Shown one piece after another: positions 47,501 to 60,296 of a stretch of DNA of 64,000 nucleotides. The notes beneath the pieces are model-generated. The model had not been told where the DNA came from. It saw only the letters and a list, made by a program, of their open reading frames with translations, and searched no databases. The DNA is from Apostichopus japonicus. Lineage: Eukaryota > Echinodermata > Holothuroidea > Aspidochirotida > Stichopodidae. The stretch spans positions 13,925,001 to 13,989,000 of the forward strand of contig NC_092580.1 of the NCBI RefSeq assembly GCF_037975245.1, read 5' to 3'. Position 1 is the stretch's first letter; every line of letters starts with the position of its first letter. A program made the position numbers and the translations under genes.

Positions 47501-50500
47501 CTGAGTGGAACCTTTCTGTATTATGCCATTGCTCTAATAGGAGACCTAGCTCTGCAGGCATAGATGGCAGGAGAGGGTCGAGACCAGAGATTACAGATTT
47601 ACCGGGGAGCGGTTCATCCAGTAGGCCGACCACAGCAGAATCATCATCTGGAGAAGGCAGGGATGAGGGCGGCATCCTCACACCCATCACAGAAGCATCT
47701 TCTACATCGGTAGGACGATAAAAATTTTTTTTTACGAAATATCCATCACTTAAAGACCTGTTTATATGTTCATACAATGGTGTCAAAAGATTCCTGAGAG
47801 ATGGAGAGAGAAAATGTCTGAGCGGGGGGATGACATTGATGAAGGTTGTGTATGTGGGGGAGTGGGTGGGGGGTGGAGGAGCAATGTTCCATATTTTAAT
47901 GCATGACATGACAAAACAGGATGTGAAAAGGAGAGGCAAGTCGAAAATACGATAAATTTATGGAAGTGAAGTGATGTGTTGGTATCTGAAGGATTTACAT
48001 GTGATCAAAAGTTTGAAAACCATACTGCCAATTTTTAATCACAGGAAAAGAAAGCTGAGGCTGTTAGGCCGAGCTCTGGAGGAGACGCCAACAGAAGATC
48101 GGCTTCATCCAAAAAGGATGTAGCTAGGAAATCATCTGTACCCTACAAAACACCATCTAAAAGTGGAGCTGAGCAGGTACGTCTTCACGAATAGTTTGTG
48201 GGGGGGTGGGTTGGGGGGCAGGCATTGACAGAAACTGCATGAAAGGTTTTTCGGTAATTTTTTATGATATCAGTGAAGAAATGGTACAAACTATTATAGA
48301 GTTGAGAGTCAAGGTGTTCTGGAAGTATTGGAATGGATTAGAAATACTGAAACTACCCTTCTGGCAGAAAAGAAAAAGGAAATATTTAACATATATATTA
48401 ATCACACTTGAAAATGAGGGACTTCTTGATTAATATCCTAATTCAAGGGTTAGATGTCAGTTCAAGAATTCTGCTTAACCAAAAAAAAATCTAAAAGTTG
48501 AACATACTCTCAGACTGAATATTGTGAAAACTTAATAAAACTGCTTAAATTGTAAATCACATAAGTCGCATTCACCTCCTTGACTGTGTTTTAACCAAAC
48601 CAGATTTTCCGACTTTTATTGTTGTTTTTAATCTCGTCAGGCTTCAACTCCGCGTAAAACAAGACCTTTACCGGCACCACCGAGCAAAGCCGGGACACCC
48701 CGCACAAGTACGAGCTCCAAGAAGAGGGTCTCGTCAGCTCCATCAGCAGAAAGGTCTAGGTCTTCTTCCTCCAGCTCTGTGAGCAGTTCGAGAGACGAGG
48801 TGTCGACCCCTAGGGGGTCAGAGGTCAAGGTACATAGTCTGTTACGTCTGCATCATGGTTATCCATAGTATTGCTTTATACTTGAAACAAAGAATATCAC
48901 TGAATAGAAAATAACACACATGGCAAATACGTGATATCTCTTTTCTTTTTGGATTTTGATCATAGTTTTATCAGTTTCAATTTACATTTGAGGAAGTATT
49001 AGGGATGGCTCTTGTACAGTTTTGAAGTTAAATCTAGGGGGTGATATTATTGCATGATTAATGGCTGACTGACATAGTAAACCTGTGAGATGTCACTGAG
49101 TCTTTATGACATTGTGTACACCTTAAACCAAAGCCTCTCCCGGTCGCTGTTCTCATGCTATGTGGAATAATTATTATTGAAACAGAAGAATTATCATAAT
49201 TATTAGGCTAGAATGAAATTCAAAACCAGTGATCTCTGGCATTCTTGTCCTTTGCAAAATAGTTATTCTTAAATATCTTTGCTGATAATTTTGGCATATT
49301 GGCACCTGGGGCCTTCGTCAGTTACAGCTGTGTGGTTTTCAGATTGTTTTCCTGTAGAAATTACAACATTATCAAATGTTTTTTCTTCATTTTTTGATTT
49401 ATTTCCTCTTCTTCCTATAGAGATCAATAAACAGCTCAGCTAGAGCCAGAAGGAGAGAACTAAGGGAATCCCAGGAACACACTGGCACCCCAGTGGTATC
49501 AGCTAGTGGTAAGGTTGATAGCACCCATGATTCCACCCAACCCTATTCTCTGCTTATCTCTCTGTTGATGATGAGATTGGAGAAACCCAACTGTTATCAG
49601 AATAAAATGGAACAGTAAACTTGGTGGTAAAGTTTATGCATATAAGACAACAACTATCGTAAGGGAAGGGGGTCAGAGGTTGATAAAGGTCGTTCTTCAT
49701 ATTAACTCTTTACGGGTTGTGTTCATTTGATCCGTTTTTAGAAAGCTGGCAAAAGAACATGTAAACGTGCCGATGGTGCGTTCTTCAACATGGGGGTAAG
49801 CATTACATATACAGTATGATTGTTGAACAGTAACTGCATTTACATATCCTCTGGTTTTCTTTCAGTGGGTAGCAGAGAATCCAGTTCCAGCAGGGATGAA
49901 ACTGATTCTGTGTCCAAGAAGAAGAGGGTAACTCACACTAGATCTGATCCATCGAGTGTTGCAGCCAAGGTAAATTATTATGAAAGCAACTGGTATAATG
50001 CATGTCGTTGTGTGACAAAGTTTAACAATGCTAGAGCACTTTTCAGCAGATACACTTGTGGTTGTGTTGTTTACAAAGGAAAGTATTCTTTGAGCAATTG
50101 AGCAACAGAAAACTGACTGGGAAATTATAATAAAGAAAATGTAAAAAAATGGGAAATAGCTAGATATTCTTGGCTAGAACCAGATTGAAAGGTTAAGACT
50201 ACACACGCTGCGCTCTATCAACTATAGAGCTAACCAGTCCCTCGTTTAATGCTATCACTTTCATAGCCATTTCTTAACCGAGGGTGATAGTCAGAAGCCA
50301 CAGTGCCTTACATATGGTGTCATCACCAACCCAACCCATTTTCATTCTTCCCCAATTTCATTGGTGTATGAACCATGTGAAGCATTTCTTGCATTCAATA
50401 CAACCCAGAAAAGTGGCAGAGTAATGATTTTAAGAGAAATTCTGAAATATTTCTTCACTCAGCGCATAGTGCAAACATGTACAACTAATTGGCAGTGCAG

Positions 50501-52832
50501 CCTAATCCCTTGGTGGGAATTCTAATTTTAAGCCAAAGGCTTACATGCAAATGAGGCAAGGTTTAGCACAAACGGCTTCCGTGAAATTTAGGCAAGCCTT
50601 AGCAAAGACTAGCTTTGTAAGTGTCAAAGGCCTATGCTGGCTGTTGACTTTTGTTTTGCAAGGACTTGCACAGCTGTCTTGATGCTACATACAGGCTATA
50701 GTGCTGGTGTCAATGTGTTTTGGGAGATGTTACAGTGCAGGCACATCCGGAAAAGTCATTTAACAACCCATCAGCATTTAGGAAAACTTTGATCAACCGA
50801 GACCTGTGTATTAAAAAAAAAAATTTTATATAAATATTCATGCTCCTCGTTAGCAAAAGGACCAAAGAAAAGACGAAGACAAAGAAACAGATAATTCCAG
50901 CTCTTCGGGAGAAGAAGATAACCCTGAGCAGGTCAAGAGAAGGTCAGTATTTCAGATATCAAACTCAGCTGTATGGTTTCACTATTGCATGCATAACTAA
51001 CAGTATATTGTCCTAACACACTTTCCAACAGATTTAGTGACCTTAACCTAGATCCGATGGTTTTCTGCTTGTCTGCATAAAAGAGAAAGGAAGACATCTT
51101 TTTCGTCCAATCTGTATTTTAATTAGAGTATCACTCTGTCTACTTATGATATACAGTAGTGGCGTTCCAAATTTTCTTGTGTTTTCAGTCTTTGCAAGTT
51201 TTCCTAGTTGAGTACAACTTCTCCTCACAGGAGAAGGTTCTGGGTGATCTATTCAAATTATTATAAAAGGATTTCAGATCAATATATGAAATGGGATTTT
51301 TGGACTGTTTGTTACCCCTCCCTCCCTCAAAAAAAAAAAAAGGATGAGGGTCCAAAAAAGGATGTGGGCGTGGAAGAAAGACATGCTATTTTATCTTCTA
51401 TTTGGCCCTATCTGTTGGTAAAGGTCTTTGTTTTGTGCTGGTATTTACTTATATGTCATATTTCTGCTGGGCTTTAAGCGAACAGCATATTTGATTGTAA
51501 CAATGTCGTAGAGTGATGTTACCTTGTGAAGAAAACCGTTTTCTTGAATTATTTTTAAAATATGTTATATGATGTTTTGTAACTAGCCCTATAAGTTTCC
51601 TAACTACATTGAATGGATCAATAGATAATCTTTCAATATCATACATGTTTTTGTATCCACTTTTTTGCCCTAATTGTTTACACTTTTTTAAAACCTTCAC
51701 AGAGAAGAGAAAGAGATCAAGAAGTTCTCCTCGTTGCTTGAGACGACCCTGAGGTTGAACGAGAAGCAGTCCAACGGGGACAGGGACTCCCCAGAGAGTG
51801 TGACAGAGGAAGAAGAGGCAAAGGATCATAAGGTCATTAACAATGAGTTTCAGATTGCTCCAGCAGCACCCAGGGCACCAAAGGGTATCGGTAAGTTACT
51901 TTAAAGATTACTATCGATTAATCTAGGGGCAGGGGGCTCTTTACCTGGGGTGCGTATTATGCCTTGGAGGTGGAGCGAGGCAGAGCACTGTTACGAAACT
52001 TTATTATGGAATAGCATCAAAATTTGTCAACTCACAAAGCTGCTCTTCAAAAGGATTGTCCAAGAAAAAATATTTATTGACAAGAACAGCAGCAACAGAG
52101 GCCTAAAACTCATAACTCAGTGACTGACGGTTTATCAGTTAACACAGTGAACTTTGTGGACTTTGGATGGTGTGTAGATGTAAGCTGAGGACATCATGTT
52201 TGTTTGGTGAGCAGCTGTTGATTAATTTACAGCTTTGGCATATTTGTCAGAAGCACCAGTTTGTATTGAATTTCTTCTGTCATTTAATAAGACGTAAACC
52301 TCTGATCTTCGCAGGCAATGCCACTATGACCACTTCAGGAAGGTTGATGGATCGTATCGCCGCCTTGAGGAAAGATATCATGGCTGGCGTGGGAATTGAG
52401 ATGCTTCAGAAGGCTTACGAAATATTCGATAATGAGGAAGGGGACAACATTGAGGTAAGATTGAGGGGGTTTATCATTGGTGATTGATCTGGATGGTGTT
52501 TGAATGTTAGCTAAGGAATTGGTCAGTGATATATAATAATAAATAAAAAACAGATATATTTCAGAATGAGAAGGGAGTGATACAGAGGTTAGACTAAGGT
52601 GTGTGTTTCAGGTGAAAATCTTGTTAGTACTAATACTGTTGTAAAGATATTGATTGCTATCAGTACAGTGTCTTGTTCACAGTAATTTTCATTCTTCCTC
52701 TAATACACAAATCTTTTATCTTTCTTATGACCTCAGCCTCTTCTAGTCAAGCTGTTGGGAAGGAAGGACTTTGAAATCTATGGTGGCAAAATTTGGCAGC
52801 TGAAATTTTGTGAGGAAACTGTTTTTGGATGA
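44512..52832 (+). CDS. NEK4, NIMA-related serine/threonine kinase (14 exons)
   Basis: NEK4-type kinase; in vertebrates the family acts in cilia, microtubule stability and DNA-damage responses. Exons: 44512-44604, 45055-45321, 45743-45940, 46230-46337, 46703-46860, 47541-47709, 48045-48176, 48641-48829, 49421-49508, 49866-49969, 50854-50942, 51703-51890, 52315-52454, 52737-52832. All junctions are GT-AG with matching phases, giving 672 aa (vertebrate NEK4 is about 790-840). Residues 6-265 form the kinase: glycine loop GKGSYG (13-18), Lys35, HRD (129-131), DLG instead of DFG (149-151, normal for NEK4), GTPYYMSPE (168-176). A Ser/Arg/Lys-rich linker follows, and then the conserved C-terminal NEK4 region ending [20 protein letters not shown] sits in intron 5. 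The shorter linker accounts for the length difference. Confidence 0.95.
46917..47165 (-). mobile_element. tRNA-derived SINE, family 2, copy B (in NEK4 intron 5)
   Basis: Reverse-orientation copy of the 32975 element. On the minus strand it reads TTAGCTCAGTGGTTAACGCC (A box), then GAGTTTGAGTCACTCC (B box), the shared body and a CATACATACATA-like tail. It lies about 60 bp downstream of exon 5, so the tail nearly abuts the exon's donor. Confidence 0.82.
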
Positions 52833-53837
52833 GGATTAACCAGTGGATGAAACCCCCCCCCCCCCCACAAATTGTTTCAACTGCTGATGGCCTCAACCTC
52901 AATATTTGGGTTTTAAGCCATGTCACTGTTAAGTCCATCGGAAGCCTTCGCATCAGACTCCATCTCGAATGAGGGAAAACTACATGTCAAGAGCAAGTTT
53001 CAGATGGAAAACAGGTGGCTTGCTTTTGGCAAGTTAAACCAACCATACTTATTTCAGAATTTAGAACTATGATGTCACCGCCCTTGTATTCATTCTTCCA
53101 GAAAACTGTCAACCTAGTGTGAAGCATTTGTGCAGAAGAGACAGGACTGTGTGCCTTTGCAGATGACACCCCAAACCATAGACAATTGATGCATATCCTG
53201 GAAAGAGGAGAAGTTGCATGAAATTCAGAAAATGGTTTTGGGGGTATGATAAAATATCATAAATGATGGCTTCCTTGATAGAATGTTTTTACAATAAAGG
53301 AATATTTACTATAAACAATTTTTTCAAAATGCTGGAGCACATGTTCTTTGGCAAAGAGAGGGGGGAAAACACAACGTTTCAGATTTTTCTTTTCCAACGT
53401 CAAATTAGAACTTTCAGAGTAGTTTTAGCATTTAGTTTTCTAATCCTGAGAGCATTACAAACTCGCACAATTACTTTCCAAGGTGCTTTCCACGTACTCT
53501 TTGCACTTATTCAATTTGTGAGATTATTCCTCATGTCATTTTTTCCAAAAAATTTCCTTGTGTGTTTTTTTTTTAACGAGGACAGTGTAACAATGTGTCC
53601 AAATTGGCTGGGTGGACAAAGCAGAGACATGGGGCAGGGGTGCATGGTGGTCCTCTTAGGGGGGGCAAGTGGTCTTCATCAATCTGTCATGTGTGCTGTT
53701 TGGATTTAAGCACAACATAACTTGTTTACATCATGTGTGCCTTTGTATCGTATATTAAATTCAGTGTTGTTTTTGTTTGCTGTAATGTCAATCCAATATA
53801 GCTAGCTGTATAAATATCTACTATTATCACATTATAG

Positions 53838-53993
53838 TACTATGGACATAGTATGTTGAGTTTAGTGACCATCAAAGGGGACAAAGACCCAACCATCATC
53901 TTTGGCCGATACGACAGAGATATAATCATGAGGAACAATTTCCCCAACACAGCTAGCTTTGGGTTCGGGAGATATCTTAGTTTAAAGGTTTAG
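53838..53993 (+). other. Orphan open frame, possible alternative terminal exon
   Basis: A 51-codon frame immediately follows an AG (ATTATCACATTATAG) and ends in TAG. It starts YYGHSMLSLVTIKGDKDP and ends FGFGRYLSLKV. The composition is protein-like and the phase (0) would fit direct splicing from NEK4 exon 13 (donor at 52455). The peptide does not resemble the NEK4 C-terminus, and I do not recognise it. It lies inside what is otherwise the NEK4 3' untranslated region. Confidence 0.3.
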
Positions 53994-54621
53994 TGTCTGG
54001 GAGCTGCTATTTTCGTAAATCTCTGATGTCATAGTGCTACTAGAATCTGCTGAAACCTTTTACTTTCTCTATATTTTTCTTTATATAATTTCAAGGTAGA
54101 ATGTTAAACAGTGTTGACACTTAAACCAATACCTTTATGAGGTCATATTTAAGAGGTTCAGTATTTGTAGATTCAGCATTTTTGCAATCCCCATCTTCAT
54201 TATAGAAAAAATAAACGTATTAAAAAAATTTAAAAAACCTGAATGTTCCAACATGCGTTGCTCAGAAGGGATGTCATATTTAGACTTGACCAAGTCTTCA
54301 GCCTTGTGTGTGAAGAACCTTTTGTAATATTTCCCAAATGGATTGAGATTTTTCATAGGTATTTGGGTGAATTGTTCATGACAGTTATCTCTATCAAATA
54401 GACCGAGAATGATGGTTGGGGGTTGTGTCTGCTCTATAGGTTATCTTGTTGCTATACAGTAGTCTATATAGTGTAACATTTCATGTTCATAGATTGAAAG
54501 AATATTTATATTTTGACATTTTTTTTTTTTTTTTTTGGTGGAGAGTATTGTATATAACACCAACTGTATATAGTCACTGGTGTGATGGTTTCTGAAGAAT
54601 TTTTGTTTCATTTATGTTAAC

Positions 54622-54627
54622 AATAAA
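54622..54627 (+). promoter_or_regulatory. Candidate NEK4 polyadenylation signal
   Basis: AATAAA at 54622, about 1.8 kb after the NEK4 stop; an earlier AATAAA is at about 53293. Either could serve. Confidence 0.4.
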
Positions 54628-54639
54628 CCTTGAAAACAC

Positions 54640-56930
54640 CCGTCCTATGTCAATCACCTTGATCGCAAATTGTGTGTATAGTGTTTTTGAGGTTCGGTGC
54701 AATGGAAAGTGTGAGGATCCAAGCAGTCAGTGTCAATTGCCTGAACTTCTATAGGCCAGGAATAAACATACTAGATCTACCATTCACCTGATTTTTCAAA
54801 GTGTGGATAAAAAAAAACATTGTTTCATTACTGTAGATGTTTGGAGAAAAAAAAAATAGGGTCATGTTGATTACACTGATTGAGTATGATTGAGTATGAG
54901 TATGATTGAGTGCACTGATTGAGTATGTATTCCAAGAGTAAAGTATATGAAGTACATGGCATTTACATGGAATAATTTATCCATTAAATTGCACTGTAAA
55001 GTGCAAAATGCTATACAAAATGCATGGTCAAGTTGCTATACAAGGGCAAAGATGTGTAGCAGTTTTCTGCATAGGAACAATATTATTTAATTAGAGAAAT
55101 GTTGCCTTATGTTGCCTACGCAATATTTGAGTATTAAATTATTCCCTGATTGCATCATATATTCTAAATAAAATAAAACTGTTAGCAAACTGCTTATCCA
55201 CTAGAGAGCCTGTGTAGGAGAATGTGTAAAAGTAAGTTGGCCTGACGTTTTGATCCTAGCAGGATCTTCTTCAAAGGTTAAATGACAAGTAACAGTAACA
55301 GAAGGGACAAAAACACGCACAGAATACAGACAGGTTAATGAGCATGGTGAACTCAAAGAGATAGATGTAAGGGGATTACAAGGGATGAAGAGAAGAACTA
55401 CTAACACAGTGTTTCAGGTACTACCTCCCCGGGGTGTATAATGTACATAAGCAATTACTTTGTGTGGAAACATAGCCTATGGTTTCTCATTGTTCATCGT
55501 CGTCTTTTGAGTGCCATTGACAGCTTACAATAACATACAATATTTCTTTGTGGATACTTCATCATTTTTTATATGTACATTGTTACGTGTGTATTTTTTT
55601 TCATATATATATTTTTTTGACAAGTTTGATAAAGTGTAACCTAAGCACTGATTATCATAATTTCATATAAACTGTACTGTATGTGTGTTTGTAAATCAAC
55701 ATTTATTTTAATAACATTTCATATGTGGATACTTTAAAAGAAATATTGAAACCATTGAATAGCTATAGTTATACTTGTATGAAAGAGAATGTACTGTATA
55801 TGCAAGGTAGTTTATAGGCTAGGCCTATTTGCAATGAAAGAGTCCTACGCTGAATGATGAAGCACGAATGTGTCAAAAATTGACAAGAATTTGCAAGACA
55901 TTCTCCCTAGTGGCAGTATTGCAATAAACTATAAAACGAATACATTTTATAGTTTTCAGCAGATTAGATGAAGTTCAGCTACAGATGCGACCAGCTGCTT
56001 TAATGTAGAAATTATGAAGATAAATTGCCCATCTTTTCATCGTGCTTTCTCCTCAGTACAATTGTGCTGTATGTGTTGTAATATGGATTTAAAGTTTTAT
56101 CTAGAGTTTGCTACAAAGACCAAATGAGTTCACCTTTGGCCAAAGTGTCATATTTAATGAGTATCATATCCGGTTTCTTCAAGCTTCTTTTCTGTTTTTT
56201 CCTGTTATTATCAGAGTGAATTAGGAGTTTTAGGTGTTAGAGATAAACAGTTTGTGGTAGACGATTCCTAGATTGATATGTATTAAACTTTTCGTGTGCT
56301 TCATTCCAGAGTCAAATCAATACAACAACTGTTAGATTGGTGGTATGGGAGATATAGTCATACTGATGTCTGTGGTTTGCAGGTTAATGTTGAAGTAAAA
56401 TGTAAAAGAAGATGACTCAAAGGATAAGGTGAAAGGAGAGGGGGGGGGGAGGGGGGTAATCATCAGACTTGGGTGTGATTTTAAGATTTAATAGACTATC
56501 ATGCCAAGGAGGACCATTTTCCTTCACTGATGTTTAGAGATACTGGCATCTTATAATCTGTACATCTGTGAGACAAGGAATGGGTTCATTAGTGATGACT
56601 AATTGGCAATATCATGCAATTAATTTAATCTTAACCTTTGCATGGTGTGAATCTACTTGGATTACCAACTTATCACTGCCCAACCCAAGGAGTGGCCCTA
56701 AGTTTGATTTTTCTTTCTCTTTTATCTTTGATGTAATTATAAAACCTTACACAGGTCTTGGCTTATTGCACAAAAAGTAATTTTTGAGGTTTTGGTTTTT
56801 CTTCAATAGGAATACTGCCAGTACGGAATGAAAGACATAGCTGTGAAAATGTTATCTCATTTAATATCTATTTTATCTTATTAAATATCTTGAAAGAAGT
56901 AGGAACGTTGTTAACTTATAATTGTTGCAA
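54640..56930. other. Intergenic, with a Penelope/hammerhead-like motif
   Basis: No gene seen. A short tandem TGATTGAGTATGA stretch lies near 54880-54930. At 55241-55278 the minus strand reads CTTTGAAGAAGATCCTGCTA followed by GGATCAAAACGTCAGG. This resembles the 'GAAGA, hairpin, GAAACGTC' signature found in Penelope-like element terminal repeats with hammerhead ribozymes, but with mismatches in the core. The rest is AT-rich with G9 tracts near 56440. Confidence 0.4.
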
Positions 56931-56934
56931 AACA

Positions 56935-57405
56935 CATGTAGAGATGTGTACTGAGTACATACAAATGAGTTAGAGTAGGACAGTCATATTTTATCACATT
57001 GATAACACACTTCATAAGGGTTGTCACTATTGATCCCCACCCAACCCTCACCCCCAAAAACATGTAACATGTAGAGATGTGTACTGAGTACATACAAATG
57101 AGTTAGAGTAAGATAGTCATAAATGATCACAGTGATAACACACTTCATAAGGGTTGTCACTATTGATCCCCACCCAACCCCCATCCCAAAACACATATAA
57201 TATGTAGAGATGTGTACTGAGTACATACAAATGAGTTAGAGTAAGATAGTCATAAATGATCACAGTGATAACACACTTCATAAGGGTTGTCACTATTGAT
57301 CCCCACCCAACCCCCATCCCAAAACACATATAATATGTAGAGATGTGTACTGAGTACATACAAATGAGTAAGAGTGGGACAGTCATAAATGATCATAGTG
57401 AAGAT
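56935..57405. repeat. 133-bp minisatellite, about 3.5 copies
   Basis: GAGATGTGTACTGAGTACAT starts at 56941, 57074, 57207 and 57340: exact 133-bp spacing. Units are over 90% similar and contain CATAAGGGTTGTCACTATTG and a CCCCACCCAACCC stretch. Open frames on the minus strand are repeat artefacts. Confidence 0.95.
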
Positions 57406-58440
57406 ATACTCCAATGTCCATAGCTGACCATAACAATTAGCTTTTTGAGACAATGGCCAACATTTTGTTGGTATTTTTTACTAGATATTTAAGGTGACTA
57501 CCAGTACTTTCCTTGACTCTTCAGAAACTCTGAGAGACTTGTGCAAGTTTCTCTACTTTTGTAAACGGGTGACTCGTTTATACAACACTGCCGTCACAGC
57601 AATGTGGTATATTTTTCTCCGTTTGGTTTCAACTTTTGTCAACGTTTATGGATATGATGTTCTAAGTGGGGCTCTACGGATTCTATGGTATCGTGTTTAA
57701 TTAACCACTAATTAGTCTACATTGATTGTTGTAAAACACTCTTGGAGAGAGTTTTACACCAGTATATCATCTACCTTAAACTGAAGAGGCTTTTATGATT
57801 TGTTCCCAATGATTTTTGTTAAAGAAAATGTAAGTTGAAAAGTACTTGGCCATCTTTTGTCTTTTCTATAATTTGTCTCCTGAAGACCCAGAGTCATGGA
57901 GTCGATAAAAAAAAAAATTCGAACTTTTATCCTTCTGTCCTTCGTATTCTTTAACCACGATCAGAAGAATAATGATTTAGTTTAAATGGTCCATGTCTTC
58001 CAACTCCCAACCTCTGGGTGATCTTTTTCAAAGGGATTAACTTGAAATTCTCAGAAATATTATGGTTTGGCTTGGGAGTTGATAAATTATCATAATTGCA
58101 TAGTAAGAGGCTACTATAATCATGATTATAAAACTTCAGCCCTGATATTTGCTATTTTTATTAACAAATATGACAATATATGACAATCTACAGAACTTCC
58201 AACCGGGAAGACCAGACTCGAAAAAAGCACAGACTAGAAAATACTCGGTTTTTTTGTTGTTGGCTTGTAGTAGTGAAGTAAGTAAAGTAAACTTGAAACA
58301 TTTCATGTGTGTTATATCATATAAAAAAAGGTTGGTAAGAATGAAAGCAAAACAAAATGAAATTTCTTACAAGCAATGAAACAAATCAATAAAATATTGC
58401 CCCACATTTAAACTGTAAACAGATAGACTAGAAACTCTTA
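57406..58440. other. Intergenic, no gene recognised
   Basis: Contains a 68-codon open frame (57494-57700) of mixed composition without recognisable motifs or a linked exon. Nothing else is supportable. Confidence 0.4.
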
Positions 58441-58464
58441 TCCGCATTAACAAAGAGCGATACT

Positions 58465-58985
58465 TTTGCCTTTTTGACTCCTTGCCGGAGGCAAAAGGAA
58501 TCTATGCGATGGTGATGACGTGTGTGTATGTTTGTGACACATTCTTGTAAACACAGTAACCAAAAAAGTTAAAGGTGGATAACTTCATACTTGGTATGTG
58601 GATCTGTCTTATTGAGTACAAGAAGCCTATTGTCTTCTGTGAAGTTCAATAATCATTTGGGGTCAACAGTGGTCAAAGTATGAAACTTTTTTAACACGAT
58701 AACTCAAAAAGAACATCTCTGTTGAACTACATACATGGTATGCAGATTCAGCTTGTTGAGTACAAGAACCCTATTCAAATTAGTGGAGGTCAAAGGTCAC
58801 TTGGGGTCAACCATTAAGTGAACGTCGGAAAATCTTGTAAACACGATAACACAAGAAGTACATCTTTCTTGAACTTCAAACTTAGTATGTAGAACCAACT
58901 TAGTGAGTGCAAGAATACCATTGAAATTTGAGGTCAACAGGCATCAAAGTCTGAAACCTTTTAAACATGATAACTCCAAAATAAA
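58465..58985 (+). repeat. Dispersed repeat with internal 124-147 bp periodicity
   Basis: TAAACACAGTAAC, TTAACACGATAAC, TAAACACGATAAC and TAAACATGATAAC recur at about 58548, 58691, 58838 and 58962. Each is followed by a similar stretch (TTGAACTTCAAACTTAGTATG ... GTACAAGAACCCTATT ... TGGGGTCAAC). The first unit is preceded by CTCCTTGCCGGAGGCAAAAG, a short palindrome-containing leader. It is a degraded repeat family of unknown class. Confidence 0.7.
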
Positions 58986-58989
58986 GCTA

Positions 58990-60290
58990 CAATTAATATG
59001 TGAATTCTCCAATGCCATGGTTTTCTTTTGATGTACATAGTTTGGTCAAATTCAGTTCAGTTCTGTGAAGGGGCCCTATACAGTAGGTCTTCAACGAAAC
59101 AAACCTGGCATCCAGGTGATGAAATCTGCTTCATACTCTTGCTTTTAACGTGCAGATAATTACTTTGAAGTTTGAGCAAACTGTATGGCAAGAAATCACA
59201 AAGCCAAATAGCTTTCTGGTCTTGATTAAATCAATGAATTGTGATATTTGTTATAAAGAACTGTTAATATAAAAGTGAGATATCATGTGCGGTAGTAAAA
59301 TCTGGTTCAAAAGACATTGTCAGTGAGAAAGTCTTTAAAGTAAAATATACATATATATACATATATAATACACATGTACATTCAAATTTTAATTTTTGAT
59401 TGATTTGTCTCACAGATTTGACAATGCAGAAAAATAAAAATAAAACTCTCATATATTTCTATAATACTTAGGTCAATATTTAAAGGATGAATTTATAGAC
59501 AGGAATAATTTTTATATGCCACATACCTACAACTTCTAATCCATGCACACTTAACAATTTACAACCATTTCTAGTTTTACCAAAAAACTTTCCTTCATCA
59601 CACAAGGTTCATCAATCAAGTTAGTTGGGTTAATAGTGCTGAACCCATTGTTAGTTATACCATGGAGGTCTGTTTTTACCTCCATGGTTATACTTTTAAG
59701 TTCCCAAGGGTTACGAGGAATGGATGGCAACACCATGCAATTTCTTTTGAGACCCAATCCATGTGACCTTCGTGGGCAGAAACACCTATTCGCTTGGTGT
59801 TCAGAGTGTTACTAGGCAGGGATGTTAATCGTTGCGGGCAGCCCCGCTCCTGGCCGCCCCAGTTCATGTACCTTGGTATTTAATACTGCAAGGCAGCTAT
59901 GTGAGGTGCCGTTCATCTGAAAACATCTGAGTGCAGCTGACCCATTGTAAAAACAGGAATCAAATCTGCTACAAAGACACCCACCCCCAAGCAAAGAACT
60001 CATGACAAGTAATAAGTCCTTCCAGTGAGTCTGCCACTATATGTCTCTGGCCTGTAAGAATGCAATACTAGAGGGAAACTTTGTTCAGGCTTGCCTCCCC
60101 CTCTCCCCCCCCCCCCCATCCCTGACACTATGGCGCCTCAAATTTGATTACTGAAATTTTTGTGTCATGTCATTTGTGATAATTGATATTCAGGTTGTAT
60201 AATAAACATTGAATATTCATTACGTTGTCTCCATGAATAACACACAGATATGAGTTGTTGAGTCGTTTCGCCAAAACACGTCCCGTCACA
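58990..60290. other. Intergenic, with one hairpin
   Basis: CCATGGAGGT and ACCTCCATGG form an 11-bp hairpin with an 8-nt loop at about 59659-59688. A C13 tract lies near 60106. ATTAAA on the minus strand at about 59877 could serve as the poly(A) signal of the CARD/Death gene. No gene is recognised. Confidence 0.45.
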
Positions 60291-60296
60291 AATTTT

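Noticed and set aside
56911-57453. Overlapping minus frames (MYSVHISTYYMCF...)
   Set aside because: Products of the 133-bp minisatellite; they repeat with the unit and carry no domain.
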